Shown here piece by piece: positions 35,512 to 43,835 of a DNA stretch of 64,000 nt; position 1 is the stretch's first letter, and each line of letters opens with the position of its first letter. Source of the DNA: an uncultured Lachnospiraceae bacterium (GTDB taxonomy: Bacteria > Bacillota > Clostridia > Lachnospirales > Lachnospiraceae); contig CAJUSK010000030.1 in NCBI GenBank assembly GCA_910589075.1, positions 9,831 through 73,830 of the forward strand, in the 5' to 3' direction. The position numbers and the translations under genes are program-made. The notes under the pieces were generated by a model. It did no database searches and had not been told where the DNA came from. It worked only from the letters and a program-made list of their open reading frames with translations.

Positions 35512-37320
35512 ATGAGAAAAGGAAATTTTTATCCAAAAGGTGTTACGGCAATCGACCAGGCGTTTCAATTTGTATTTCAGACAGAAGGACCTGCACAGGA
35601 TATTCAGATAAAAATTTACGCAGGGGAAAAGGAACTGATGTGCATTCCGGTGCCTGACAGCTGCAGACACGGATGGCTGTACAGCATCATTGTAGAAGAC
35701 ATTCCCAAAACAGCCGACAGTTATTGTTATTATACAGGTACGACACAGATAACCGACCCCTATGCCAGAGGCGTATTGGGGATGAACACATATGGCAGGG
35801 AAAAGAAAGAGCTTCGCTATATACTTCCAAAAGATTCCTACGACTGGGAAGAGGACGTACCCCCGGGCCATTCTTTTGAAAATACCATTATATATGGCCT
35901 TCATGTGCGCGGTTTTACAAAACATCCTTCCTCCGGTGTCAGAAAAAAAGGAACCTTCGCAGGGATTCAGGAAAAACTGCCCTATCTGAAAGAACTGGGA
36001 ATTACGGCGGTGGAGTTGATGCCCGCCTGTGAATTTGATGAATTTGAGCATATAGAAGGTCAATATCTGACAGAAGATACGAACAGAAATAAGATTAATT
36101 ACTGGGGGTTTAAACCGGCATATTACTATGCGCCCAAAAGTGCCTATGCCTGCGGAAAGAATGCTGCTGCCGAAATGAAGGACATGATCAGGGCGCTGCA
36201 CCAGGCAAACATTGAAATATTGATGCAATTCTATTTTCCTGAAGAATACAATATTGGTGAGATACCGGACATTCTTCATTTCTGGGTGGAAGAATACCAT
36301 ATCGATGGTTTCCATCTGACGGGGAAAAGGCTGCCTCCCGTACTGCTGGCTGCAGACCCCTTTCTGAAAGATACCAAACTGATATTTGAACATATCACTG
36401 CGGATGAGATCCGACAGGAAACAGACCGGTCTGGCGGCGGGAACCTTGCCTTCTGGCAGGAGAGTTTCAGCATTGATATGCGTGGGGCGCTGAAAGGGGA
36501 CGGAGGCTGTCTGAATCCCATGTTGTTCCATTTGCGCCACAACGAAGAAAAAGCAGGTGTTATCAATGCTATCGCCGGATACAACGGTTTTACGCTGATG
36601 GATCTGGTTTCCTATGAGCGAAAGCATAATGAGCCAAACGGAGAGGATAACCGGGATGGCACAGACCACAATTTTAGCTGGAACTGTGGCATAGAAGGAA
36701 AGACAAGGAAACGGACCGTGCAGTTGCTGCGGCACCGGCAGATACGGAATGCCCTGGCGCTTGTTTTTTTGTCCCAGGGAACACCCTATCTGCAAAGCGG
36801 CGATGAGTTTGGACAGACACAGGACGGCAATAACAATCCATACTGCCAGGACAATAAAGTGACATGGCTTGACTGGAAGCTGCTGCATACGCACAGGACA
36901 CTCTTTGATTTTACCAGGGCGTTGATGGCGCTGCGGCGTGCCCATGGTGTGTTTCACAGGGAACAGCCCCTCAGGGGCATGGATTATATGGGGTATGGAT
37001 GTCCGGATATCTCGTTTCACGGGGAAGAGGCGTGGCGTCCATCCTTTTCGTATCACAACAGGCATACAGGCGTGATGTATTGCGGAAAATATGCCAAAGA
37101 TCAGGACGGCCTGGAAGACGCCTCCTTTTATGTGGCTTATAATATGCACTGGGAGCCTCATGAATTTGCCCTTCCCAAAATTTCCAGACATATGTGCTGG
37201 CAGCTCTGTATGGACACGGCATCGCCGGAAATGGTGCTGGGGACGGAAAAAGTCGAGGCGGGCAGCGTTATTCTGGCCGGTGAACGTTCCATACGGGTTT
37301 ATGTGGCGGTAAAAAAGTAA
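35512..37320 (+). CDS. GH13 glycogen-debranching (isoamylase/GlgX-type) homologue lacking catalytic residues
   Basis: ATG 35512 is preferred since AAAAGGAAG lies six bases upstream; ATG 35473 has no site. The 602-residue protein has an N-terminal CBM48-like domain, then a GH13 barrel that is clearly GlgX/isoamylase-like: GFTLMDLVSYERKHNEPNG, HNFSWNCGIEG, SGDEFGQTQDGNNNPYCQDN. At catalytic positions the nucleophile region reads DGFHLTGK (Thr270 instead of Asp), the transition-state stabiliser reads YNGFTL (Asn358 instead of Asp), and region I lost its D...NH residues. Only the acid/base Glu293 remains. It is predicted to be unable to cleave by the GH13 mechanism and may bind glycogen or act as a regulator. 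Confidence 0.85.
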   Translation: MRKGNFYPKGVTAIDQAFQFVFQTEGPAQDIQIKIYAGEKELMCIPVPDSCRHGWLYSIIVEDIPKTADSYCYYTGTTQITDPYARGVLGMNTYGREKKELRYILPKDSYDWEEDVPPGHSFENTIIYGLHVRGFTKHPSSGVRKKGTFAGIQEKLPYLKELGITAVELMPACEFDEFEHIEGQYLTEDTNRNKINYWGFKPAYYYAPKSAYACGKNAAAEMKDMIRALHQANIEILMQFYFPEEYNIGEIPDILHFWVEEYHIDGFHLTGKRLPPVLLAADPFLKDTKLIFEHITADEIRQETDRSGGGNLAFWQESFSIDMRGALKGDGGCLNPMLFHLRHNEEKAGVINAIAGYNGFTLMDLVSYERKHNEPNGEDNRDGTDHNFSWNCGIEGKTRKRTVQLLRHRQIRNALALVFLSQGTPYLQSGDEFGQTQDGNNNPYCQDNKVTWLDWKLLHTHRTLFDFTRALMALRRAHGVFHREQPLRGMDYMGYGCPDISFHGEEAWRPSFSYHNRHTGVMYCGKYAKDQDGLEDASFYVAYNMHWEPHEFALPKISRHMCWQLCMDTASPEMVLGTEKVEAGSVILAGERSIRVYVAVKK

Positions 37321-37338
37321 AAAAGGAAAGAAAATCAG

Positions 37339-37899
37339 ATGCATGCATGGAAACATTTTAAAACAATCACATTTCATAAATTTCTTGTTATGAAAGGCTG
37401 TTTTGCGGTGGGGTTGTACAGGCAGGGGCTGTTGCATGACCTTTCCAAATATACCCCCTCGGAATTTCTTGTGGGAGCCAAATATTATCAGGGGAACCGG
37501 AGCCCTAATAATGCGGAACGGGAAGAGATTGGCTATTCATCCGCATGGCTTCATCATAAAGGCAGAAACAGGCACCATTATGAATATTGGATTGACTACT
37601 GCGCCGATGAAGGAACAGATAAACATGGCATGAAACCGGCGCCCATGCCCGACCGCTATATTGTGGAAATGTTTATGGACCGGGTTGCAGCTTCCAAAGT
37701 ATATAACGGGAAAGACTATACGGATCAGGATGCCCTTGCCTACTATGAGAGAGGGGCGGGCAAAATGAGAGCGTATCTGCATCCGTATACAAGGAAACGG
37801 CTGGAAAGGCTGTTACATCTTTTGGCGGAGCATGGAGAAAAAAAGACCTTTGCCTATATCCGCAGGCGCAGACGCAGAGGCGGACAGATCAGCCTGTAG
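37339..37899 (+). CDS. DUF5662 family protein
   Basis: The 186-residue protein has an HD-like arrangement of histidines: GLLHDLSKYTPSEF, AWLHHKGRNRHHYEYWIDY, and MPDRYIVEMFMDRVAASKVY, as in the DUF5662 family, which is common in Lachnospiraceae and phages. The conserved His and Asp suggest a metal site, but no reaction is known. The C-terminus is strongly basic (RRRRRRGGQ). It starts 18 bases after the GH13-like gene and is probably in the same transcript. Confidence 0.78.
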   Translation: MHAWKHFKTITFHKFLVMKGCFAVGLYRQGLLHDLSKYTPSEFLVGAKYYQGNRSPNNAEREEIGYSSAWLHHKGRNRHHYEYWIDYCADEGTDKHGMKPAPMPDRYIVEMFMDRVAASKVYNGKDYTDQDALAYYERGAGKMRAYLHPYTRKRLERLLHLLAEHGEKKTFAYIRRRRRRGGQISL

Positions 37900-37918
37900 T
37901 CACCAAAAGAAGAGAAAG

Positions 37919-37970
37919 GCATAGAATATTCATATAAAAAAGGAGTGGAAATGATATGAATATTCTATGC
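37919..37970 (+). promoter_or_regulatory. perfect 17-bp hairpin enclosing the ribosome site and start codon of the cysteine-rich gene
   Basis: GCATAGAATATTCATAT (37919-37935) pairs without a mismatch with ATATGAATATTCTATGC (37954-37970), with an 18-base loop. The ribosome site AGGAG (37941-37945) lies in the loop and the ATG (37956-37958) lies within the right arm. In mRNA this would block initiation unless melted or bound by a factor. As DNA it could also be an operator. Confidence 0.8.
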
Positions 37971-38423
37971 TGGCTTATTTTACTGTGCTGCTGTAACAAT
38001 GGCGGCTCATGCGGAAGCTGCGACTGCGGGAACGGCGGTGGTTGTGGTTGCGGTGTAAACATCGGCTGTGGCTGCAATACCGGCAACGGTTGTGGCAGCA
38101 ATCCCGGTTGCGGCTGTGGAAACGGTGGCAACTGCGGAATCAATATCGGCTGCGGCTGCGATTGTGACGACAATAATTCCGGCTGTGGCTGCGGAAATGG
38201 CGGCAACTGCGGAATCAATATCGGCTGTGGCTGTGACTGCGACAATAATTGCGGCAACGGTTCGGGCTGTGGCTGTGGAAACGGTGGGAATAACTGCGGC
38301 ATCAATATTGGCTGCGGCTGTGACTGCGACAATAATTGCGGCAACAGTTCGGGCTGTGGCTGTGAATCCATGCCGCCCAGACCGCCGGTATTTCCGGGAT
38401 CGCCCTGCGGCTGTAATGACTGA
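37956..38423 (+). CDS. cysteine/glycine/asparagine-rich repeat protein (chorion-class-like)
   Basis: This 155-residue protein has 36 cysteines. It starts with a short hydrophobic stretch (ILCWLILLCCC) and consists mostly of CG, CGC and CDC patterns. Three near-identical repeats of 25, 28 and 29 residues occupy 51-75, 76-103 and 104-132, each with NCGINIGCGCDCD (the third NNCGINIGCGCDCD). A proline-rich tail ends GSPCGCND. It resembles proteins annotated as chorion-class high-cysteine proteins in related bacteria. The function is unknown: a disulfide-bonded coat protein, a metal-binding protein and a peptide precursor are all possible. Its start lies in a strong hairpin. Confidence 0.75.
   Translation: MNILCWLILLCCCNNGGSCGSCDCGNGGGCGCGVNIGCGCNTGNGCGSNPGCGCGNGGNCGINIGCGCDCDDNNSGCGCGNGGNCGINIGCGCDCDNNCGNGSGCGCGNGGNNCGINIGCGCDCDNNCGNSSGCGCESMPPRPPVFPGSPCGCND
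38106..38351 (+). repeat. three in-frame tandem repeats in the cysteine-rich gene
   Basis: Units encode GCGCGNGGNCGINIGCGCD-type segments. The second and third units share long nearly identical DNA stretches (the NCGINIGCGCDCDNNCGN part), so copy number could change by recombination. Confidence 0.75.
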
Positions 38424-38457
38424 CAGATAAAAAGAAAACTGACAAGAGATACCGGGA

Positions 38458-38477
38458 GCCGCAGGACTGCCTGCGGC
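38458..38477 (+). terminator. hairpin after the cysteine-rich gene
   Basis: GCCGCAGG and CCTGCGGC pair around an ACTG loop, followed by only three T. It may be a weak terminator or a processing site between the cysteine-rich gene and the ROK regulator. Confidence 0.4.
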
Positions 38478-38533
38478 TTTGCCGGCAGTAAGGGGCCATG
38501 GGGCCCGGTTCCATACATATAGAGTGGGGTAAT

Positions 38534-39739
38534 ATGTACAAAATAGATTATGGTATTAACCAGGAACGCATCCAGAAGATGAATCGGAGCCTGATGATTC
38601 ATTTGCTCAGAAAAGAGGGTGTCTGTGCCAGAACCCATCTTGCAAAACTGTCCGATCTTAAACAGGCAACAGTGACAAATATCATCAATGATTTTCTGGA
38701 TTGTGGACTGGTCAAAGAGGTTGGATATATTGCGGGAGACAAAGGCCGTCGGAGTATTGGCATTTCCATTAACAATGATGATTTTGGCGTTATGGGAATT
38801 CAGGTGGCGAGGAAAAATTATAAGATGGGGATATTTGACCTGTCGGGAAATCTGGTGGACATGCGGGCGGATGATTTAAGCAGCCATATGTCTCCCAAAG
38901 AAATTTTTCAGATGGTGCTTGAAGAGGCCAAAGTACTGATGGACGGAGCCGGGAACCGGAAAGTGATTGCCATTGGAGTCGCCCTGCCCGGCCCTTACAA
39001 TATAAAACGGGGCAGAATCGAGTTGATGACCGGGTTTCCGGGCTGGGATGATATTGCAATACGGGAAGAACTGGAAAGCAGATTCCACATTCCGGTTTTC
39101 GCGGAACAGGATGCGAACGCAGGTGCGCTGGCTCAATACTGGTATGATGTGGAGAAGTTTGGCAATGGCGGAAAGGAAGTCATTGTATATATCTCAGCGG
39201 GACAGGGCATCGGGGCCGGCATTATATGCGGCGGGGAATTAATTAAAGGAAGTATCGGCATAGCAGGAGAGATTGGCCACACATCCATAAACTTCAAAGG
39301 ACCCAAATGTTCCTGTGGCAATTACGGATGTCTGGAGAATTATTGCTCTTCCATTGCTTTTACGAAAGAAATCAACAGAATCCTGGGGCAGGAGCGGGAA
39401 TATACCTTTTCGGAAGCCGTCCGCATGGTACAGGCGGGCAATCCCATAGTGAAAGAAATTTTTTTGACAAGCTGTGACAATCTGGCAATCGGCGTTGTCA
39501 ACCTGATCAACAGCTTTAATCCTTCGGTGATTATCATTGGAGATGAAATGTCCCACGTGATCCCGGAGGAAATGCTACAGCGGATCAAAGATGAGGTGAA
39601 ACGCAAGATATTGCCGGAAATATACGAAAATATGAAAATTACCTTGAGCTTTGTCAAGGACTCCATGGTACACGGGGCGGCAATCGCGGCAATTATGAAC
39701 GTGTTTGACTGTCCGGATGCTTATTTTGGAATACAATAG
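38534..39739 (+). CDS. ROK-family transcriptional regulator
   Basis: The start is ATG 38534 (MYKIDYGINQERIQKMN), after GTGGGG; the frame is open 12 codons further upstream. The 401-residue protein has an N-terminal winged helix (INQERIQKMNRSLMIHLLRKEG, LSDLKQATVTNIINDFLDCGLV) and a C-terminal ROK sugar-kinase-like domain with the zinc motif CSCGNYGCLENY and GEIGHTSI. It belongs to the NagC/XylR type that senses sugars or sugar phosphates. It precedes the sugar catabolic locus but is separated by a strong terminator, so its regulon is not certain. Confidence 0.88.
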   Translation: MYKIDYGINQERIQKMNRSLMIHLLRKEGVCARTHLAKLSDLKQATVTNIINDFLDCGLVKEVGYIAGDKGRRSIGISINNDDFGVMGIQVARKNYKMGIFDLSGNLVDMRADDLSSHMSPKEIFQMVLEEAKVLMDGAGNRKVIAIGVALPGPYNIKRGRIELMTGFPGWDDIAIREELESRFHIPVFAEQDANAGALAQYWYDVEKFGNGGKEVIVYISAGQGIGAGIICGGELIKGSIGIAGEIGHTSINFKGPKCSCGNYGCLENYCSSIAFTKEINRILGQEREYTFSEAVRMVQAGNPIVKEIFLTSCDNLAIGVVNLINSFNPSVIIIGDEMSHVIPEEMLQRIKDEVKRKILPEIYENMKITLSFVKDSMVHGAAIAAIMNVFDCPDAYFGIQ

Positions 39740-39779
39740 AAAATAGTAAATAAATATAGTCTGTGAAATAAAATGACAG

Positions 39780-39819
39780 GACTGCACAATAAAAATAACA
39801 AATTGTGCAGTCTTTTTTT
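39780..39819 (+). terminator. intrinsic terminator after the ROK gene
   Basis: GACTGCACAAT and ATTGTGCAGTC form a perfect 11-base stem with an 11-base loop, followed by seven T. Confidence 0.9.
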
Positions 39820-39869
39820 GTGCAATAAGACGAAACAGAGGGGAAAAACATAAAAAAACGTAAATACTA

Positions 39870-39898
39870 TTGACAAATAGACTCAATCGAATTAATAT
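39870..39898 (+). promoter_or_regulatory. sigma-A promoter upstream of the RpiR gene (distal)
   Basis: TTGACA (39870-39875), 17-base spacer, TAATAT (39893-39898). The spacer end and the -10 contain GAATTAAT, also found in the palindrome at 52167-52182. Confidence 0.65.
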
Positions 39899-40008
39899 AA
39901 AAACACATTATTGATTAAATGAATTTAGCAAAAGAATGATTAAAACGGCTTTTAAAAGATAAATATGTAATTTTATTTTTTGCAGGAAAGCAGATAACAC
40001 TCCCTTTG

Positions 40009-40037
40009 TTGACACGCAGAAACCGCAATTATATAAT
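40009..40037 (+). promoter_or_regulatory. consensus sigma-A promoter upstream of the RpiR gene (proximal)
   Basis: TTGACA (40009-40014), 17-base spacer and TATAAT (40032-40037) match the consensus at all 12 positions. Transcription would start near 40044, about 64 bases before the regulator start. Confidence 0.8.
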
Positions 40038-40107
40038 TTGGAAGGATTGCGGAATGCATGAAAAGTAGTGAAATTTTTTTACAAAAATATGAAGGGAAGG
40101 TTTGAAC

Positions 40108-40938
40108 ATGGAAAAACAGGTATTGACAAACATCAGGATGCAGATTGAAGGTATGTATCTGGCAGAGCGGAAAGTGGCGGAATTTATCCTGGCAAAACCA
40201 CAGAGTGCCATTCGGCTGAATGTTACGGAATTGGCAGAGGCGAGTGGTGTCAGTGATGCCACAGTGATACGGATGTGCAAACGACTGGGATATACCGGAT
40301 TTTATCAGATGAAAATATGTCTGGCAGAAGAGCTGGGGCGTAATCAGATGACCGGTTATCAGGATTCCGCTACAAATCCCAAAACCGGGAAAGAGGTTAT
40401 CCAGTGCCTGACCAGAGATCTGCTCAGAATCGCAGATTTGCTGGATGAAGAGAAGATGGAACGGTGTGTGGAACTGATCTGTTCCAGCAAACGGATTTTT
40501 GTTTCCGCAGTGGGAAATACCATTCCGGTGGCGATGGATTTTGCATTTCGGCTTTGCCGCCTGGGCATTAATGCGACCTGTGAAACCATTGTCGAATATG
40601 GACTGGCAAGCATGGTACGGGGGGATGAAAACGATCTGCTGATTGCAGTATCCCATTCCGGCAGTTCGAAACATGTGGTACAGGCTGTGGAAGTGGCAAA
40701 CCAGAAATCCATGCAGACAGTGGCGGTGACCGGCTCCAGCAGCAGCCCGGTTGCCAGAAGAGTGCAGTTTTCGCTGCTAACAACAGTTGAAAATCCGCTG
40801 TTCGGGGAATATGGCGCAGCCAGCCACATTTATGAACAGGCAGTGTTGGACTCTATTTTATATTTTGTTTCCGTCAGACAGAAGGCGGAACCGGACAGAG
40901 AGAGCATTGAAGCGATTCTGGCCGAGTACAAAATATAG
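40108..40938 (+). CDS. MurR/RpiR-family transcriptional regulator
   Basis: The start is ATG 40108 with GGAAGG seven bases upstream. The 276-residue protein has an N-terminal HTH (YLAERKVAEFILAKPQSA, LAEASGVSDATVIRMCKRLGY) and a C-terminal SIS phosphosugar-binding domain (KRIFVSAVGNTIPVAMDFAFRL, DLLIAVSHSGSSKHVVQAVEVA). It heads the sugar locus in the same direction as the kinases and transporter and is the likely local regulator, sensing a phosphorylated intermediate of the pathway. Confidence 0.9.
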   Translation: MEKQVLTNIRMQIEGMYLAERKVAEFILAKPQSAIRLNVTELAEASGVSDATVIRMCKRLGYTGFYQMKICLAEELGRNQMTGYQDSATNPKTGKEVIQCLTRDLLRIADLLDEEKMERCVELICSSKRIFVSAVGNTIPVAMDFAFRLCRLGINATCETIVEYGLASMVRGDENDLLIAVSHSGSSKHVVQAVEVANQKSMQTVAVTGSSSSPVARRVQFSLLTTVENPLFGEYGAASHIYEQAVLDSILYFVSVRQKAEPDRESIEAILAEYKI

Positions 40939-40968
40939 GTACAGAGCAAAAGAGGAAAGGTTAACGAT

Positions 40969-42294
40969 ATGGCATATACAGAACGCTATGAAACATACAT
41001 GGATGAAATTACATCAGATATAGAAAGAATCCGGACATCCAAAGACAGAATTGTATTTGGATATACCAGCAATATGGATGTGCTGCTCACCTATGATGAA
41101 GCGGTGTTTCAGGAAATTCTGGACAAGTATCTGAAAACGGATCTGTATAGCAATCCGGATGATGTAATCGACAGCATGGAAACCTTTGCGCGGCTGGTCA
41201 CCTGTTATATGTCTCAGGGACTGGGCGGAGAAGTGGATATTGTAAATGAAGAAGTATGCAAGTATCTGATTGAGCATTTTCAGACACAGTATAGCCTGGG
41301 CGGCACCTGTGCCCAGGGATCGGCAGCCCTGGGTACTGTGGGGATGCCTCTGCTGGTACATATTTCGGATAAAAGTGAAGGCGTTTGTGAGCTGATGGGT
41401 TACCCTGGTATGGAATGCGTCAAAGACGGAAAGAAGGTTCCGATCAGAGAGATTGCAGAAGGGAATCCTGTATACCATATCATTTTTTCCTATACAAAAG
41501 GTGATACATTTCGGATTGGCGACAAAGTATACACAGTGCCGGTGTCAAACCGGATGATTCTGGATTTTGATACTATCCACAAAGATATTGTTGTTACAGA
41601 AGATTTCAGGAAATATGTGGAAGCGCATGCGGGACATATTGTTTCGTATAATATATCCGGGTTTAATGCCATTGTGGATACAGAGCTGGCCAAAAAGCGG
41701 ATGGAAGAATTGGGCAGGCATTATGAAGCGGTGAAGGAAAAAAATCCGAACTGTCATATCTATTTTGAAAGTGCCCATTATCTGAGTCCTGCGGTGAAAC
41801 ATATTGTTTATAAGGAAATTTCCCGATATGTGAACGTGATGGGCATGAATGAGGAGGAACTGGTTGCGCATACGCAGGAATGCGGCGCCACCCTGGACCA
41901 TACCAGTCTGCCGGATGTTCTGAAAGGGATGGAACTGCTGATTGAGAAGTATCAGGTCAATGGCATTACTCTGCATACGAAAGATTACTCCATGTATTAT
42001 GGGGATCCCCTGACAGGGGCGGATGTGGAAAAAGGGCTGACAATGGGGAATCTTCTGTCCGGCACCCGTGCGCGGGTGGGACACTACGGAACCCTGGAGG
42101 AGATTCGTGAAAGCCTGCAGTGCCCGCTGAGTAAAACCGGCCTTGCGTTTGCGCAGGAGCTGGAGGAGATGGATCTGGTGCGCAGTGCGGTTCTGGTTCC
42201 TTCCAGATATCTGGAGAAGCCAGTATGTACCATTGGGCTGGGTGATACATTTGTGGCCGGTGTGCAGTTTGCATTTATCGGGCAGATGGGGTGA
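40969..42294 (+). CDS. ADP-dependent glucokinase/phosphofructokinase-family sugar kinase
   Basis: The 441-residue protein ends with TIGLGDTFVAGVQFAFIG, the GxGD catalytic loop of the ribokinase superfamily. The overall layout (GYTSNMDVLLTYD near the start, SLGGTCAQGSAALGTVG, CHIYFESAHYLS, GITLHTKDYSMYYG) fits the ADP-dependent glucokinase/phosphofructokinase family, best known from archaea. ADP rather than ATP use is inferred from family membership. It overlaps the next kinase gene region closely. It probably phosphorylates a sugar or sugar phosphate of the imported substrate. Confidence 0.78.
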   Translation: MAYTERYETYMDEITSDIERIRTSKDRIVFGYTSNMDVLLTYDEAVFQEILDKYLKTDLYSNPDDVIDSMETFARLVTCYMSQGLGGEVDIVNEEVCKYLIEHFQTQYSLGGTCAQGSAALGTVGMPLLVHISDKSEGVCELMGYPGMECVKDGKKVPIREIAEGNPVYHIIFSYTKGDTFRIGDKVYTVPVSNRMILDFDTIHKDIVVTEDFRKYVEAHAGHIVSYNISGFNAIVDTELAKKRMEELGRHYEAVKEKNPNCHIYFESAHYLSPAVKHIVYKEISRYVNVMGMNEEELVAHTQECGATLDHTSLPDVLKGMELLIEKYQVNGITLHTKDYSMYYGDPLTGADVEKGLTMGNLLSGTRARVGHYGTLEEIRESLQCPLSKTGLAFAQELEEMDLVRSAVLVPSRYLEKPVCTIGLGDTFVAGVQFAFIGQMG

Positions 42295-42299
42295 GATTT

Positions 42300-43835
42300 A
42301 TGGCATATACAATGGGAATTGATTTGGGGACATCCAGCCTCAAAACAGTTGTAATAGATGAAAACGGAACTTTAAAGGCAGTTGCATCCAGAGGCTATCA
42401 GTTTCGGTCTCCCTGTAACAATTTTGCAGAACATGATCCCGAAGAGTGGTGGGAGGCATGTGTCCATACGGTAAAACAGGCGATACAGGAGGGCGGCATA
42501 CGTCCGGAGGAGATCAAAGGCGTCAGCTTTTCCGGGCAGATGCACGGCATTGTCGTACTGGACCGGGAATACAAAAGTATCCGGCCGGCGATTCTGCACT
42601 GCGATGCAAGAAGCGGGAGACAGGTGGAGCAGATCAAAACGCTCTTTGGCATAGATGATATCAGACGGTTGATGATGAATCCTGTATATACCGGTTTTTT
42701 GCTGCCTTCCCTGTTGTGGATCAGAGACAATGAACCGGCAAATTTTGACAGGATCAGGCATGTATTTCTGCCAAAGGATTATCTGACTTATAAGTTAACC
42801 GGATTGGTTGCGACGGATTATTCCGATGCATCGGCCACACTGGCTTTTGATATGAGGAACATGTGCTGGTCGGAAGAGATTCTGAATAAAGTGCATATTC
42901 CGCTGGCATGGTTTCCCCGGTGTTTTGAGACGGGGGAAGTGATCGGAACGGTCACGGCAAAAGCTGCCGGAGAGACCGGGCTGGCTGTGGGCACGGCGAT
43001 TGTTGCGGGCGGCGGCGATCAGGTGATGCAGGGAATCGGAAGCGGGATTATTGAAGTGGGACAGGCTTCTGTCAATATCGGAACCAGCGGCCAGGTGTCC
43101 TTTCAGAGCACACAGCCCCTGCTGAATCCGGAGCTGAATACCAATACCTTTATGGGGTATAAGAAAAACCGCTGGATCGTAATGGGCGCCATTATGAATG
43201 CAGGACTCTGCTATAAATGGTTTCACAGTTTGTTTCCCAAAGCAGATTATGAAGAAATGAACCGGCTCATCAGCCAGGTGCAGCCAGGCAGCGGCGGTGT
43301 TATATTCCTGCCTTATCTGAACGGGGAGCGGACACCGCATCTGGATCCGGATTTGAGTGCTTCCTTTATTGGTATTAATTTAAGGACCGGAAAGACCGAA
43401 CTGGCAAGGGCGGTTATGGAAGGTGTCAGCTATGCCATGTACCAGTGTATTGAACTGTGTGGCAGCCTGGGCCTTGTGGCGGATATGATGGTTGCGTCAG
43501 GGGGAGGAGCCAGAAGTATACCGTGGCTGCAGATGCAGGCGGATATTTATAACATTCCGCTCAAAGTGGCAGGGATAGAGGAGCAGGCAGGGCTGGGCGC
43601 CGCGATTGCGGCCGGCGTCGGCGCCGGGATTTATAAGGATATTCAGGAGGGGTGTAAGCGGGTTGTAAGGTATAAGGATCTGGAAGTGATTCCTGACCAG
43701 GCAGTGCATGCCGTGTATATGGAGTATTACGGACTGTTTAAAGAAGCATTTGCCAGTGGCCGGGAGACCTTGCACAGGCTCACTGTATTGGGACGGAAAA
43801 ACCGGAAAGGAGAAGGAGAGAGTGACGGAGAATAA
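42300..43835 (+). CDS. FGGY-family carbohydrate kinase (xylulokinase-like)
   Basis: The start ATG 42300 lies five bases after GGGGTGAG at the end of the previous gene. The 511-residue protein has GIDLGTSSLKTVVID (phosphate loop 1), GVSFSGQMHGIVVLD with the QMHG motif seen in xylulokinases, LPKDYLTYKLTG, GGGDQVMQGIGSGI and VASGGGARSIPWLQMQADI. It phosphorylates a ketose or polyol using ATP. The QMHG motif favours a ketose such as xylulose, but the paralogue range of FGGY kinases leaves other substrates open. Confidence 0.85.
   Translation: MAYTMGIDLGTSSLKTVVIDENGTLKAVASRGYQFRSPCNNFAEHDPEEWWEACVHTVKQAIQEGGIRPEEIKGVSFSGQMHGIVVLDREYKSIRPAILHCDARSGRQVEQIKTLFGIDDIRRLMMNPVYTGFLLPSLLWIRDNEPANFDRIRHVFLPKDYLTYKLTGLVATDYSDASATLAFDMRNMCWSEEILNKVHIPLAWFPRCFETGEVIGTVTAKAAGETGLAVGTAIVAGGGDQVMQGIGSGIIEVGQASVNIGTSGQVSFQSTQPLLNPELNTNTFMGYKKNRWIVMGAIMNAGLCYKWFHSLFPKADYEEMNRLISQVQPGSGGVIFLPYLNGERTPHLDPDLSASFIGINLRTGKTELARAVMEGVSYAMYQCIELCGSLGLVADMMVASGGGARSIPWLQMQADIYNIPLKVAGIEEQAGLGAAIAAGVGAGIYKDIQEGCKRVVRYKDLEVIPDQAVHAVYMEYYGLFKEAFASGRETLHRLTVLGRKNRKGEGESDGE

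Larger units (their letters stand above)
39740..40107 (+). other. 368-base intergenic region with terminator and two promoters
   Basis: No coding region is seen. It contains the terminator of the ROK gene, a sigma-A promoter at 39870 and a consensus promoter at 40009. The sequence between is very A+T-rich. Two promoters about 140 bases apart ahead of the RpiR regulator suggest both basal and regulated transcription. Confidence 0.65.

Noticed and set aside
35491..37437. Long minus-strand open frame (about 648 codons) opposite the GH13-like gene
   Set aside because: It is a shadow of the plus-strand gene, with no domain pattern and no ribosome site. The plus-strand reading has clear family motifs.
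37889..38638. Minus-strand frame coding a PQPQP-rich protein
   Set aside because: It is the complement of the cysteine-rich repeat gene. The repeats alone create the proline-glutamine pattern, and no ribosome site is seen.
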